NCBI GenBank assembly: GCA_025617745.1
Contig: CM046870.1
Coordinates: 8,620,303 to 8,684,302 of the forward strand
Length of the DNA stretch: 64,000 bases
Source of the DNA: Heliocidaris erythrogramma
Lineage: Eukaryota > Echinodermata > Echinoidea > Camarodonta > Echinometridae
Direction of reading: 5' to 3'
Positions within the stretch are counted from its first letter, which is position 1. Every line of letters starts with the position of its first letter. Both the position numbers and the translations under genes were made by a program. The notes beneath the pieces are model-generated. The model saw only the letters and a program-made list of their open reading frames with translations. It was not told the DNA's origin and searched no databases. Shown piece after piece: positions 1 to 12,000 of the stretch.

Positions 1-680
1 TGAGACGTCTGGTTCCACTATACCTCCGTACATGTCTATGGGGAAGGTTTACCAATTGCAATGGCAGTGCCAGTTTTAAGAAATTATTCCTGGTCCAGAA
101 AAGTAACACTAACACTACATGTACTAGTTAGACGGGATCTATTTGTCTTCATCTAGCATTAAAACTACTAGATTGGCTAGACTAACAAAGTTCTAGAGTA
201 GTCTCTACTTTTGACTATTAAAATTGTTTTTCCACATTGTTTTTGGACAGTCCGAGATAGTATTCCAACCAATACTCCAACTACCAAGGGTTTTCTGTGG
301 CCATGTCTTCACCGTGTTGGTTCTCGTTTTACATTTGCCCTTGGCCCTGAGGAATGGGATTGGATCTGCAGAATGTATATTACAGCTACTGAGCTATAGC
401 CCTGACTACTACTAGTAGTACCATTAAAGCAAGGGTAAGTTTGTTTGGTTTACTAGTCGTAGTACTTCATGTGTAATCTGGATTTCCAACTTTGATAACG
501 TAGCAAAGAAAACTGGTTAGTAAGTTAGGGTCTATTAGTATTATTGGGTTCGATTAAAAACTGATAATTCCAGGCTCTTAAACTAAGTAAGATAAGGTAA
601 GTTAACCATGACCCCAAGTATGTTTCAATTGAAAGTATTGAAACATATTACTACTTCAGAAAGATGGTGATTAGTCTAAT
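1..680. other. Unassigned left edge
   Basis: No gene is recognised. Around 224-415 several frames stay open on both strands. A splice-acceptor-like sequence ends near 256 and a donor-like AAGG/gtaagt lies near 434, but every plus frame meets a stop before that donor. It may be a decayed or noncoding exon; nothing firmer can be said. Confidence 0.3.
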
Positions 681-928
681 CAGTGGCGGATTCAGGAGGG
701 GGGGGGGTACACTTCATGCCCCCTTTTTAGAACCAAAACCTTTTTTTTTTGGCTTGTCAGAGAATAATGGCGGGAAACTGGACCCCATAACACCCCTCCC
801 CCCACTGAGCGACTTTTTCGAGAGCTGGCAAGACCAAACAAATATGGGTATACCTTTTCCAAAAGTTCACAAACCTGCATTCGTTGTGTGCCCCCCTCCC
901 CTTATACAAAATCCTGAATCAGCCCCTG
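681..928. mobile_element. hAT-like MITE with CAGTGGCGGATT termini
   Basis: The left end reads CAGTGGCGGATTCAGGA and the right end is its near inverse, TCCTGAATCAGCCCCTG. The inside holds a G run next to the left end, a T-rich stretch and a C-rich stretch before the right end, with no coding capacity. A second copy of the same layout lies at 44301-44647 and has a clearer 8-bp target duplication, which suggests the hAT superfamily. Flanking duplication here is degraded. Confidence 0.65.
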
Positions 929-2247
929 ATCTAAAATCTGATAAAAGATAGAACAGCAATTGAATGTCTAAATTTGTGATGGAACAAACTTTAATGGGCA
1001 TCTGTATGATGTGAAGTAATATCCATTTGTTACACAAATTAAGGCAGCTTTATCTATTCAGTTCACAAAAGGGCTTTTTAAAATCTTGTGATCATATTCA
1101 AGGGAACGTTTGATGCATATCATGTGGGATCACAGTCACAGATTTTTATTGATTTTGCAAATATTTTAATTTTTATCTTTTGTCAGATTTTCTTCTACTT
1201 CAGTTTCTTCAATTATCAGTGTTGATTTATTTAAAGCAACTTGATATTCAATGAACCTCCCCTTTAACCTGTTGTTTAAGTCAGAAATAAAATTCACTGA
1301 TTTGAATTTTGAAATCAAGATTTAAATCAGTCCCTAACAAGAGGTTCATATTGGTAAGGAATGGGTTGAAGTATATAAATAAATGAAGTTCTTATACTAA
1401 TACACGTATTTCAAAAATAAATAGGTGCAAGGTATTTGGTAATTTGATGTCCCCTATATGTTATAATGAACATGATATTTGGTCTGATCCAAGATCTAGA
1501 TATTCTATCAACTTTAATGTGGTTGATAAGGTTTTGGACAAAACAGCTTGTACTTAAAGTGGAACAACTGATATTACACTTTTAATTATTTTGAACATAT
1601 TCCATTTTTATAAATAGAAAATTATTATATGGAATATATTTGCTATTGAAACATATAATTCTTGTAAAATCTCATGTTTTCAAATATAGAGGTGTGGCAT
1701 CTACTGCTCATTCATTGCAACAGGACTTTCATGCTCTAGTTGATGTACATAACTTCAATTTGGAAAAGTTAAACATCATGAGTTGACATGATTGATTTTA
1801 TTATAATGTTTTGTGCCTGTCATTTTTGCCACACCCTCCAACAATCTGAAGTTAAACACAAAATAACATCAATTGTAATAGTCTTTATATAAGTGTAATA
1901 CTCATCTTACCAATTCTGAAAATTTAAATGAGCAACAAAGACAAGGTTATCATTATTTTTGTTTCTATTTTTCTTTCTTTATTTATTTATTATTATTTTT
2001 TATTTTTTATTTTTTGGGAGGGGGGAGGATAGATAAAATGTTTTTAAGTTATTATGTTTGAAAACATTTTTATAAAATTAATCTTTGTACTTTATTTGAA
2101 TAAGCATTGTAAGTAACTGATATAATCATAAAATATGAAAGTTATAGAATGAAATAAAAGAGCGCTGTTTTTTGCTTAATTAACCATGAACTCATTTATC
2201 AAAATTGTGTTATATTTTTCTGATCTTTCCAGACTGCAAAGCCTGGA
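929..2247. other. AT-rich noncoding sequence
   Basis: Plain AT-rich sequence with a TTTA/T-rich stretch ending in a short G run near 1976-2030. No open frame of interest, repeat pair or RNA gene was seen. Confidence 0.5.
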
Positions 2248-2341
2248 TCACCAGCAATGATCTGCTCGATATGGCCAGTCTTTAGATACTTGGATAACAC
2301 TCTCCTTTATCTGCTTCAAGTTGGACTTCAACCCTACAGAC
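2248..2341 (-). other. Possible minus-strand coding exon, unrecognised
   Basis: On the minus strand a CAAAG/G acceptor-like site at 2342-2343 is followed by one base and 30 codons ending in TGA. The translation is helical and hydrophilic, with SNLKQIKESVIQVSKDWP in its middle. A one-base start would match the phase-2 end of the last sialyltransferase exon at 8976, but the peptide has no sialyl motif S, so I do not join them. The plus strand over the same bases is also open after a good pyrimidine tract, so the strand is uncertain. Confidence 0.2.
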
Positions 2342-2365
2342 CTTTGTATAGAGGTTACAATTATG

Positions 2366-2525
2366 CAGGGGTGGATCCAGGAGTTTGGGGGGGGGGGGGT
2401 ACAAATCTCAGAAAATTTTCTGACAAGGAAAAAAAAATATGTTTATAACACATTTTGGGCTATCTTAGTCATTAAAAAAAAAACAACTGACAAGCCAAAA
2501 AAGGGGAGCCGGAAGTGCCCCTAAA
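2366..2525 (+). repeat. MITE fragment with GGTGGATCCAGGAG start and G tract
   Basis: The start CAGGGGTGGATCCAGGAG followed by a long G run and GTAC matches the left end layout of the hAT-like MITE at 681. The right end cannot be paired, so this looks truncated. Confidence 0.4.
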
Positions 2526-2851
2526 TATGTCTCTACATATATGTTCTTTGGAAAATAAAACTTCTTTTAAAAGGGTTTTTAAAGTCATTTATCTATAAAA
2601 GTCAAATAGATAATTACATTATTTTCATGTTTATAAATCACAAGATGAGCAGCAATAAACCAATGTACACTGTTGGTCATAATTTTAGCATAATTCGTAT
2701 TTTCATAGTCATCCGTTGATTTAATCATATTTAAAAGCCTAAATAGATAATATTGACCAGGTTCATTGATTACATAATGATTTTGCATTGTCGAGGTAAA
2801 AGTCGGTCAAGTGAAACATTCCATAACGTGGCCTATCTTATTGTTTGGTGC

Positions 2852-2860
2852 TATAAAAGG
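2852..2860 (+). promoter_or_regulatory. TATA box of the Tc1-like transposase
   Basis: TATAAAAGG lies about 130 bp upstream of the transposase ATG and inside the left end of the transposon, as expected for an internal promoter. This is assigned from sequence only. Confidence 0.5.
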
Positions 2861-2987
2861 CGGAGCCTCCTACTCTGCTGTTGTTTTGCTGTCCATTTCG
2901 TGCAGAAAGCCTACGTGTGTTAACAGCCCGTTTTCAGAGTTAGGTTGATCAATTCCTACCAAATTTGGTACATTGATTCCTTACACT

Positions 2988-4014
2988 ATGCCTCGCCCAA
3001 CGGCACTTGCAATTTGTCAGAGGGTCCTTGCACTCCGACGAAATGGACGGACACAGGCCCAGATTGCAGATATTCTTAGACTATCGCAGAGTTGTGTGTG
3101 CCGCATCCTCAGAAGACATCGAGAGGCGGGTACTTTGAGTACAGAGAGATCTACAGGTCGACCACGAAGAACATCCGCACGGGATGACCGTCAACTGCTG
3201 AACATGTGCCGTAGGAACCGGAGAATGCCAGCGAGTCGTCTTTGCCATTTGTGGAGGAGGCACTTCGGAGTGAACGTTTCACGGGAAACCGTAAACAGGA
3301 GACTTGTCCAACATGGCTACAGAGCTCGGCGAATGACCAAGGTTCCACGTCTCACTGTTCGCCACCGGGTTGCTCGACTCCAGTGGGCTAGGAGGCACAG
3401 GAGATGGCAGCTTGGTCACTGGCGCCATGTAATCTTCACTGATGAAAGCCGGTACATCCTTGACCTCACCGATGGGAGGCAGAGGGTTCGACGATTGTGG
3501 GGCGAGAACCTCCGTAATGACTGTGTCCAGGAAACCAATCAAGCGGGTGGAGGCTCAGTGATGGTATGGGTCGGAATATGTTATGGCGGAAAAACGCCAT
3601 TGGCTGCAATTGAAGGAAACGTCAACGCCGTCGTGTACCGCGATATTCTGGAACGCCATTGTCTTCCATACGCGAGAAGGGTATATGGCAATAACTTTCA
3701 GCTCCAAGACGACAGCGCTCGATCACATAGGGCACGTCTGGTGAGGGAAATCCTTGACGCAGAGGACGTGCAGCAGATGCCTTGGCCTGCCTGTTCCCCC
3801 GATATGAACCCCCATTGAGCACGCCTGGGATGCATTGGGCCGTGCCATCAATGAGAGAAACAATCATCCTCAAAATGTGCAGGAGTTAGTAGCCCAGGCA
3901 CTGACCGAAGAGTGGGATGCACTGCCCTTGAACACCATCAACAACCTTGTGGACAGTATGCCACGGCGTGTGGAGGCACTGGTGCGTGCCAGAGGTGGCC
4001 ATACCAGGTACTAA
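2988..4014 (+). pseudogene. Tc1-like transposase (DD34E) with one frameshift
   Basis: The ATG at 2988 opens a frame beginning MPRPTALAICQRV. The first roughly 100 residues form the paired-type helix-turn-helix DNA-binding region (QAQIADILRLSQSCVCRILR) with an RPRRTS hook-like linker. The catalytic domain has the first Asp in FTDES and the second in LQDDSARSH. The frame stops at 3816-3818. Just before it a run of five C (3809-3813) has one base too many: in the neighbouring frame the sequence continues with NPIEHAWDALG and runs to a TAA at 4012-4014. The catalytic Glu lies in that second part, 34 residues after the second Asp, so the actual product lacks it. The total of about 340 codons is the normal length of the family. 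DDSARSH, where DDNARPH is usual, is another small departure. Inactive as read, unless the C run is a sequencing error. Confidence 0.9.
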
Positions 4015-4366
4015 GTGACCCAACAAGATTAAAAAGAGGAACACTTCCCTTCAATCATCAAAAGATCCCAAGATTTTATTTTTCACGATAAAATTATCAT
4101 GGTTAAACATTTACCAAAAACGATACATTTTTCCAGGAATCTAAGGTCTGGATGATTGTTTTGTCAAAAGTGGTTTAAACCAGTGTATAAAGTTTGTATG
4201 AATTAATTTTTGTCTTATATTTTTTATTTCATATGTTGAGAACAGATTTATCAATAAAATCGGTGAAGATATAAGCTTTATTTTGCAAAAAAATGACTCG
4301 TATTGTTGTCAATAGTGTACGAAAGGTAGAAAAAAAAATTATGCTACCATTATGACCAACAGTGTA

Positions 4367-5845
4367 TTTGGTATATTAGTCCATTGTCGATGTTTGAAGA
4401 TAATTTTTCATGACTACAACTGTAATAATAATAATGATAATAATAATAATAATAAACCATTCTTGTATAGCGCATAATACATTACATAAGTATTTCTCCA
4501 TGTGCTTAGGAAGAAAAAGAGGGAAAAAGCAAGGGGGAATTAAGTTAACGAGTTCCTTTCATTTGTTTTCGGTTGGAATAGGTGTGCTTTAAGGGCATTA
4601 TCTATTGTAAACATTGTTTCTGAATTTTAAAACAGGTCTAAAATTACTTATACTGATTTAAAACTAATTATGTTTTTATTATTATTATTTAATTATTCTA
4701 AAGTGCAATAAACATATCTTTCCTACTCTTTATCTAGAAATGATATCAGAGATGATTTTCGTAATGAAATAATGCAGAAAAATATATAATAATAACAAAT
4801 GTAGACTTTTAAACACATTTTATTTCACTATTTATTTCCACTATAGTCTTTGGAATGTTGTACTTGTATTCTTCTATTGAAGTTGCTAAATCTTACTCTC
4901 TCATCATTTTATAAGACATAGATATTCAGTCATGGAAGGATTGACACAAATAATAAGTTATTAAAGCTTGTAAACCATAACTTTTATTTTGTGTGAAAGT
5001 ACTGTAATATTTGTCTTTTAATGAGATAAAGTAGGATGAACAAGAAATTAATATTTAAAGGTTAGTCTCTATGCTTGTCAGTGGTAGGAACTATGAAATG
5101 ATTATAAAGAGCAATTTTATGCGAGTGCATTTGTTTGTCGGAGGGAAACGGTGCTTTTTGTTGCAGGCCAGTATCCCCCCCCCCCTCCTTTTTATTTATT
5201 TATTTATTTATTTTTTGTATGTGTGTGTGTGGCAGAGAGGGAGATGGTCTATGAAAATGATGCTCATTGTTGATGTGGGAGTAGTTGTCTCCTTGAAACA
5301 ACAAAAAACAAAATGATCAGTTGAATAGAGAAATGCCATCATATGAGTTATTGAAAAGAGCAGTGAAAAGTAATTAAAACTTTCACATTCTCCCTCTTAA
5401 AACAATAATTCAAAGTGTAGCATTTAATACTTAGTATTAATTTCACGTAAAGAAATATAGTATGAAAAAAATATCGAGCAGAAAAAAAAAAATGGGAAGT
5501 TAAAAATTTTACCCAAAAGGGGCAGTTTGGGAATATCCTTTGGACCTTCCGTGTCCCATTGAAAATAAATCTAAGCAATACTAAAATCATATCACAAATT
5601 TAGTAATGATAATTGATAAAGTGAGTAGACAACTCATTAATGAGGAGACATTATTTTATTCTACAGTATTAACCTTGCCTTTGATGACACCAAACAAGAG
5701 TCATTGTCATTAATTTTGTTGAGCATTATCCACTTTCAAATAGTAGTGCATGATCAAATTGAAGTTAGCGGACATTTAAGCCTTAATTCTGCTGAACATA
5801 GCAAATCAATAATAACCAATAATGCATTGAAATTAAAAATGTGCC
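4367..5845. other. AT-rich noncoding sequence with microsatellites
   Basis: Contains an ATA/ATG run near 4425-4455, a C run followed by TTTA repeats near 5168-5215 and a GTGT run near 5220. I see no gene. Confidence 0.5.
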
Positions 5846-6012
5846 CCTCTTAAAATTGATAAGGATCACATCCTAAGTTAAAATCGATTTAAAATTGATA
5901 TCAATTCTAAATACTTTGATGAAACAGGCCCTCACACCTAAAATCGATTTTAAGTGCCTAAAATTGACTTAAAATCGATCGGATCGATTTTAAGATCAAT
6001 TTTAAGGATTGA
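5846..6012. repeat. AAATCGATTTTAA palindromic repeat
   Basis: Several copies of AAAATCGATTTTAA-like motifs occur in both orientations, including the near-palindrome around AAAATCGATCGGATCGATTT at 5970-5992. A CTGAAACAGGCCC-type phrase (GATGAAACAGGCCCTC) lies between them, a phrase seen at the ends of foldback MITEs elsewhere in the window. Probably a decayed foldback element. Confidence 0.4.
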
Positions 6013-6911
6013 TGAAACTTTTTTATATTATTTTGACTCTTTTTTTTTGTGCATGAATACCGTTTGCTACAATAAGGATGCAAAATTTGAGTTCGTTGCA
6101 TGTTTTGTTTTATCAGAATCACGCAGTTACGCGTGTGCGCAGACATGGGCACTGCTCAGACTTGGGCACTCTAGCCATACTATTAATACATGCTTGGGAG
6201 TGCGTTGGAGCGATCTGGCAACACAAAGGGTTTTATCGTGGTGTACTATACGCACGAGGCGCAAGCCGAGTGTGTTGGACACCACGATAAAAACCTGCGT
6301 GTTGCTGGATGGCACTAACGCACGAACTCACAACCATTTATTCATAGTTTTATAAAACGGGTCAGCAATATGAATATGAAGTCTATTAAAATGGTTACGA
6401 ACTGCCATTTGCTTTCCCGGAAGACATCACATTAGCGCGGCCAACAAAAGTCATGCGCGTTTCAGTGCGCGCATGTAATCCCTGCGCTAAAATGACAATT
6501 AAACTACGCGATTTCATTGCGTTTTAAGTTTGCACGCACCAAAGGTATGCGTACGCGCAGCTCAGCCGTGCTTTAGAGCCTTTTTGCCGTGCGTTAGTGC
6601 TTTTTTTGCAGGTCACGTGGTGTTATTTGACCAATCAGGATGGCTACATTCTTGAATCCGTTTTATAATGCGGTCTTTTGCGAGTCATAAATGAACAGTG
6701 CAAACACTATTTTCAATAACTGGCGTATGGGTTAGTTGCCTTCACCGGCTTGATTAGCGCAGGTACTAACGCAGTCGAAATGACTCCTCGTGTGAGGCGG
6801 GCTTTAGATTTTTTTTTTTTTTTTTTTTTTACCTGTGGTAGGCCTTAATTTCTTTCCATCCAAGTACCGTGAATGGACGTAACGAAAAAAATCTGGATGT
6901 ATTATTTTCAG
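6013..6911. repeat. Dispersed repeat with TTAGCGCAGGTA...GTGAG...GGGC end
   Basis: The stretch 6690-6806 (AACAGTGCAAACACTATTTT, then TTAGCGCAGGTACTAACGC, then GTGAGGCGGGCTTT) is related to 8553-8672 and 8778-8905, giving three copies of about 125 bp. The part upstream to 6410 is unusually GC-rich and holds several short inverted motifs around ACGCG. No protein frame was recognised. Confidence 0.45.
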
Positions 6912-6955
6912 CTTTCCTGGTGAAATACGCGGTCTACTGAAATACCTAGAAGAGG
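6912..6955 (+). other. Possible 44-bp micro-exon
   Basis: A TTATTTTCAG acceptor and an AAGAGG/gtaaga donor flank 44 bases with only one open frame, reading FPGEIRGLLKYLEE. There is no partner exon that I can join to it, so this rests only on the splice-site pattern. Confidence 0.15.
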
Positions 6956-6975
6956 GTAAGAAAGAGAATTGAAAT

Positions 6976-7095
6976 CAGGGCCCTGTTTCATAAAACCTCT
7001 CATACTGTTATAAGCTACTGAAATCCTTGCATCTCATAGGCTGAGAGCAAATTTGTCGGTGAAAGTCACCGTCAAGAAACTTGATGAAACGCCCC
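6976..7095. mobile_element. Foldback MITE, GGGCCCTGTTTCATAAAAC family
   Basis: It begins CAGGGCCCTGTTTCATAAAA and ends in the inverse phrase TTGATGAAACGCCCC. The core TTATAAGCTACTGAAATCCT and CTGAGAGCAAAT is shared with copies at 24780-24927, 48262-48405 and, partly, 33468-33530. Noncoding. Confidence 0.65.
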
Positions 7096-8146
7096 CACCC
7101 TCGATGGAGATCATCAGATTTAACAAAGAAACAAGATTATTCCCCACTTGCTATCTAATTACAAAGACCGTTTACTACGAAAAGAAAATGTAGGCCTACG
7201 TATAGTCGAGCTGATCTCCTAATTATGGCTACAGCCGGCTAGACCGATTTTTGTGAACCTTTTGGTAATATCTCCCTTTTCTGTATTTGTTAAATGTATT
7301 TCTCTGTTTTGTCGGTCTCGTTGGCTGTGGGCATACTAAAATGAGCCCTCAAAATATACACATTCTACAAATCTGTGCATGTATAACTGCATAGATAAAA
7401 TCATGAAGAAATACAAAAGCAAAAAAAAATTAAGGAATAATTATACATCCAGGTTCCGGGATGTAAATTATTTTCACTTCTGGTTTGCTTACGACTCCAC
7501 TTTAAGTGGGATAAACAACAGAGCATCGTAGAATATCTGAAATATTTTGCTATGGTAACCAGTGAGATCAAATAATTTTGATGAGTTTAAAAGGTTTAAC
7601 AAAGCTGTGATAGGGCTTAACCAAATAGATAAAGGTTTAGATTATGACCCTAATACTTTATGTTGTATATTATTGATAGCAATGTGGTAGCAGAAGTAGA
7701 AGTAGTAGTAGTCGTAGTAGTGGTAGGACTAACAATTATGATAATATTAATAACAATGAACATAATTGTAGTAGTAATTATGATTATAGTAAAAAAAAAT
7801 GAGAACAATAATAATATTAATAATAACGATTACAATGATGATGATAGAAATAATAATAATGATAATAATAATAAAAAAAATAATAATTATTATTATTATA
7901 ATGATAATAATAATAATAAGACACATTAGGAAAACACTTGGATAATAGAACAATATAATGGAGAGTTGCCCTTCATAGAACTTTGTGCTTTTTTAAAGGC
8001 AAAACGTTTAATGAAGTCAATTCAATTCGCACGTACACACACGTAATCGTTAAAAACACTGCGTTGAATTACTGACACAAGCGGGGCTTGATTGGCGTAG
8101 GTACATGAGATAGCTATTGAATTGATACTTGCGTTAATCAAGCCTG
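7096..8146. other. Noncoding, with AT-rich microsatellite
   Basis: At about 7675-7930 there is a long imperfect GTA/ATA/AAT array that opens false reading frames on both strands. The remainder shows nothing recognisable. Confidence 0.5.
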
Positions 8147-8289
8147 TCAAGGCCATGGGCGCCAATCCTCACAGGAATTCTATTCAAGTGGGGGGTACAC
8201 CCCATTGTTGCATCCAGGTGTGTCCCCCCCCCCCCCCCCCCCCCCCACTTGAATAGAATTCCTGTGAGGATTGGCGCCCATGGTCAAGG
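8147..8289. mobile_element. Perfect 43-bp inverted repeat flanked by TCAAGG
   Basis: The arms 8153-8195 and 8241-8283 are exact inverses, starting CCATGGGCGCCAATCCTC. The loop holds a short G-C stem and a poly-C tract of about 22 bases. The 6-bp direct repeat TCAAGG sits immediately outside both arms (8147-8152, 8284-8289), which fits a target-site duplication. A minimal foldback element or a recent palindromic insertion. Confidence 0.7.
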
Positions 8290-8975
8290 CAGGCCTCCAA
8301 TACACCAGTTACTAAAAATATTGTCTGCAAATCACATAACAAATGACTTTTCCTTGATGATCAAAAGGCATTACTTGTCAGTCATTGACGTTATCCTAAC
8401 GTCAGTAAGTAAGCCGGATGTGAGCCGGGCCGGCCTAACATGGCCTGAGACGGTGTCAAGCATGTTGCATCAGTAGCGTCAGTTGCCTTACTTGCGTAGG
8501 ACTGCGTCAGACATTGCAGCGGTTGTTGACGGGTCACGTGAGAGTGACAAAAATGGAATGCACAGTGAACAGCGAAAGAATAGGGTCTAGTTAAGGGCTA
8601 GTTGATTTCACAGGCTCAATTAGCGCAGGTAACAACACAATCAAAATGACGCATAGAGTGCAGTGGGCTTGACGCCTAGGTATCTCAGGAAAATGGCGTC
8701 CGGATGCAACGTTAGGACCGTGTAATTGATTTGTACGGTTATTTGAGCGTCATGAAAGAGTGATATCGTTTAAAAAGTGATTGCAAAATGGACAGTGTAA
8801 ACAATATTTTTAATATCTGACGTAAGTGGTTAATTGACTTCACATGCTTAATTAGCGCAGACAATGACGTAGTCGAAATTAAACCTGATGTGAGCAGGGC
8901 CTCATGGATTTATATGGGCCGAGGGCACGCAGACTAGTCTGCACGAGGCCCTCATACCACTATAAATACACTTAC
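8290..8975. repeat. Two more copies of the TTAGCGCAGGTA repeat
   Basis: 8553-8672 and 8778-8905 match each other and 6690-6806 over about 125 bp (CACAGTGAACAG or GACAGTGTAAACA, then AATTAGCGCAG, then a GGGC end). The sequence is GC-rich and noncoding, and it forms the intron side of the donor of sialyltransferase exon 5. Confidence 0.45.
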
Positions 8976-9088
8976 ATCGCCGGTTTGTTGTCAGTAGCAC
9001 GAAAAGTGAAAGTTTTCTCTTCACGCACCATTTTTTCTGCATAGTCTAGGTCCAATTCTTTGAACATTGCAAATGCATGCAAAGCATT
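8976..9088 (-). CDS. Sialyltransferase exon 5
   Basis: 113 nt, phase 0 to phase 2. The acceptor is CTCTTCCCATGCAAG and the donor is GAT/gtaagtg. The peptide includes [18 protein letters not shown] and [12 protein letters not shown], which falls where family members have the hydrophobic strand and helix after motif L. The phase match with exon 4 and the strong sites support it; the similarity alone is weak. Confidence 0.65.
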
Positions 9089-12000
9089 CTTGCATGGGAA
9101 GAGATGAAGAAAATGAAAAGGAAAACGGATTAATCGTATTTAATGTTATTTGGTTGCAATAGGCAAAACGGTAATTGTATGATGATATTGAACAAGCATT
9201 ACAATCGTAAAAAGCCATTGGCTTACAACCAAACTTTAAGTAGAAAATTCTTCCTTCACTATAGGAATACTAATTTGATTTGATTTGATTTATTTATTTC
9301 TGCTTGATTTCTCAATTCATCAAATAATGGAATGCATACGTTATACAAATTATGCGATATACAATACAATGGAACATCATGACATTTATATATCTTAAAC
9401 TACAAGGCTAACAGTAGGATTATAGAAAGAGAAATCAAACAAGAGGGTTTTCGTAATAAGCCGAGGCTTAACACCATGAAAGCCCTTTGAGATAAAATAA
9501 AATAATGAGAAAGAGAGAGAGAAGAATGATGATAATAATAATATGTCTTGTTTACTCAGTATTATATACTGTTCTCCCTGATGGTCCTGTAATCATACTA
9601 TTACCCCGGCTTTAGCCGAGCTATCGTGGGGCTCAAGCATTCAAGGAATTCCTTCCTAACGGGTACCCATTTACCTCAGCTGGGTGGAGAGCGGCAAAAT
9701 TTAGATTAATGTCTCGCCAAAGGACTAGTTAATTCTATAACAAAATAAAATATTCATATTAATAGGCTATAACTATGGTATATGTGGTTAATTAGCTGTT
9801 GACTCTCATGTCAGAAGTCCTGGGTTCGATCCATGCTTGGTGCTCATGCACATCCTTGGACATTCTGTTTTCCCCAATTTTTTTTTCCTCTTTATACCCA
9901 GGTGTATTGAATGGATGGCATCAATGGCGTAATAGCAGGGCCCTCCAGGAAAAGCAGTATGACTAATGAGACTACCCTGGGTAAATAAGACCTTTATTAT
10001 CATTGTTATTATTATCATCGTTATCATCATAATTATTTTGATTATGATTATTATTAGTAGTAGTAGTAGTAGTAGTAGTAGCATTATGATTAGTATTATC
10101 ATTATTATTTTTATTATCATCATATAAATATTATAATTACTATTTATTATCATCTTTATTTTCACCTTATCGATGACATTGTAGGCATGCATTGATTCAG
10201 GAAAGAATGTGTAGAGACTGGTTTTGATTCCTACATCTTGGGCGAAGCGACCTTTTGATGTCGCAGTATTCAATCTGTAAAAGAGAGAATGAGAACAAAA
10301 ACCGAGAGTGATATTCAAATGGATAAGGGCCTGATTAAGAGATAGTATATGAAAATGATAATGATAATGATGATGATGATGATGATAACACTAATTATAA
10401 CTGTAGTAGTAACAGTGACGATGATGATTATGATGATGATAATAATGATGATAATGAAGATGATGATGATAATAATAATAAGAACGATAATAATAATAAT
10501 AATAATAATCACCCATGAGAACACCAACCGCAAACGATCAATGGAAGCACCATACACTAGAATTGTGGCATACTAACGGATAGAACCATCAACTGCAACA
10601 AGCCAGGCATTGTCGTAAGGGACAGAAACACGGTTAATATCGTCGAGGTTTCTGTTCCCCGTGACATTAACATCGCCGTCAAGGAATGAGACAAACGCCT
10701 CAAGTATCAAAACTTCAGGACAGATATAGAGAGGATGTGGAACGTGGAAGCGGAGGTCACTCCAATCATCATCGGACACACAGGATTGGTCAAGAAGGGA
10801 ATGGAAGCCTGCATCACCAAGATCTCACCCCATCTTTACATACACGACCTTCAGAAAGCAGCTATCCTGGGCATAGCCAGACTGATAGGAAAAGCACTCG
10901 GAAATAACGTTACTGTTTTCACGAAGTGACCATTTGGTCTTTACTCTCAAATGAAAAGTGTAACATGCGGAGTGCCGCAGGGATCATTACTTGGTCCACT
11001 GTTATTTATACTCTACATCAGTGATTTTCAAAATTGTTCTAATAATCTTTTATTAGATTATTAGATTAGATTTATTTGCTGATGATTCCAACATTTTTCT
11101 TTCAAATCGTAATCCCTAATTCCTCCATAATTTCTGTAAATTACGAATTAAACTTTGTATTAAACTGGATCCAAGAAAACAAACTGTATAAACAAAACAA
11201 ATTTCATTTCATTCAGCAAATCAATTGAAAATCTACCAGGACCAATTTTATTAAACGACAAAACTCTTGTTCAAATTGAAACAACCAAATTCTTAGGAAT
11301 ACACATCGACAACAAATTAACTTGGAAAACACACATAAACAACATCAATAAACTCATATCTAGAAATACAGGAGTCATCGGCAAACTTAAAGCTTCATTT
11401 CCTACTCATGTCTTACTCTCTTAATTGATTGATTGATTTATTTATTTCATATATATATATATATATACACACATCATTATAATCATAATCTTCATACATG
11501 GTGAAAATCAAGAAATATATACATATATGAATGGATCGTCATAAGCTCGTAAGAGCTTGACAGGGACGTCCAAAAAACAACAAAAAGGAACACACATGAT
11601 AATTGGTAGCATTTAGACGTAATGATGTTCATTCATGGTTATAAATTGATATAGAGAGGGGATACATATAAAGAAAGTACTATACATCATCAAATAATAA
11701 GACAAGTTACCAAGCCTATGTGATTTATCTCATAATGGATAACAAATAAGAAAAATATAATACGGGGGTATACGTTGGACCATGCAATTTTAACCTTACG
11801 TTTCATATTTGCAGAGAAGTGCACTCTTTAACTGTCTCTTAAAAGTATTTTTTGTTGGACACGTTCGAATATTAAGAGAAAGAGAATTCCAAAGGTCGGG
11901 ACCAGTGTGTCGAATAGATCGTTGGGCAAGGGCTGTTCTTGGATTTTCTAAATGCACATTTGAAGAAATTCGGGTAGGATAATTGTGTATATCTGAATTG

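Larger units (their letters stand above)
2668..4364 (+). mobile_element. Tc1-like DNA transposon, complete ends
   Basis: The element is 1,697 bp long and is bounded by 28-bp terminal inverted repeats (2668-2695 and 4337-4364) that match at 26 of 28 positions and begin CACTGTTGGTCATAAT. It is flanked by TA on both sides (2666-2667, 4365-4366), the target duplication expected for Tc1/mariner elements. Inside is a TATA box and one transposase frame on the plus strand. The ends are short single repeats with no inner repeat. The well-kept ends and the nearly open transposase point to a fairly young copy. Confidence 0.93.

Noticed and set aside
2248-2341. Sixth sialyltransferase exon
   Set aside because: Phase fits but the peptide has no motif S and ends in a stop too early for the family.
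7660-7953. Asn- or Ile-rich frames on both strands
   Set aside because: Trinucleotide microsatellite translation.
9806-10318. One 170-codon minus-strand gene
   Set aside because: Only 10166-10274 is exon. The remainder is intron, microsatellite and SINE read through by chance.
10573-10779. Minus-strand frame between sialyltransferase exons 3 and 4
   Set aside because: It is the shadow of the plus-strand retroelement tail, which reads as a recognisable series of motifs.
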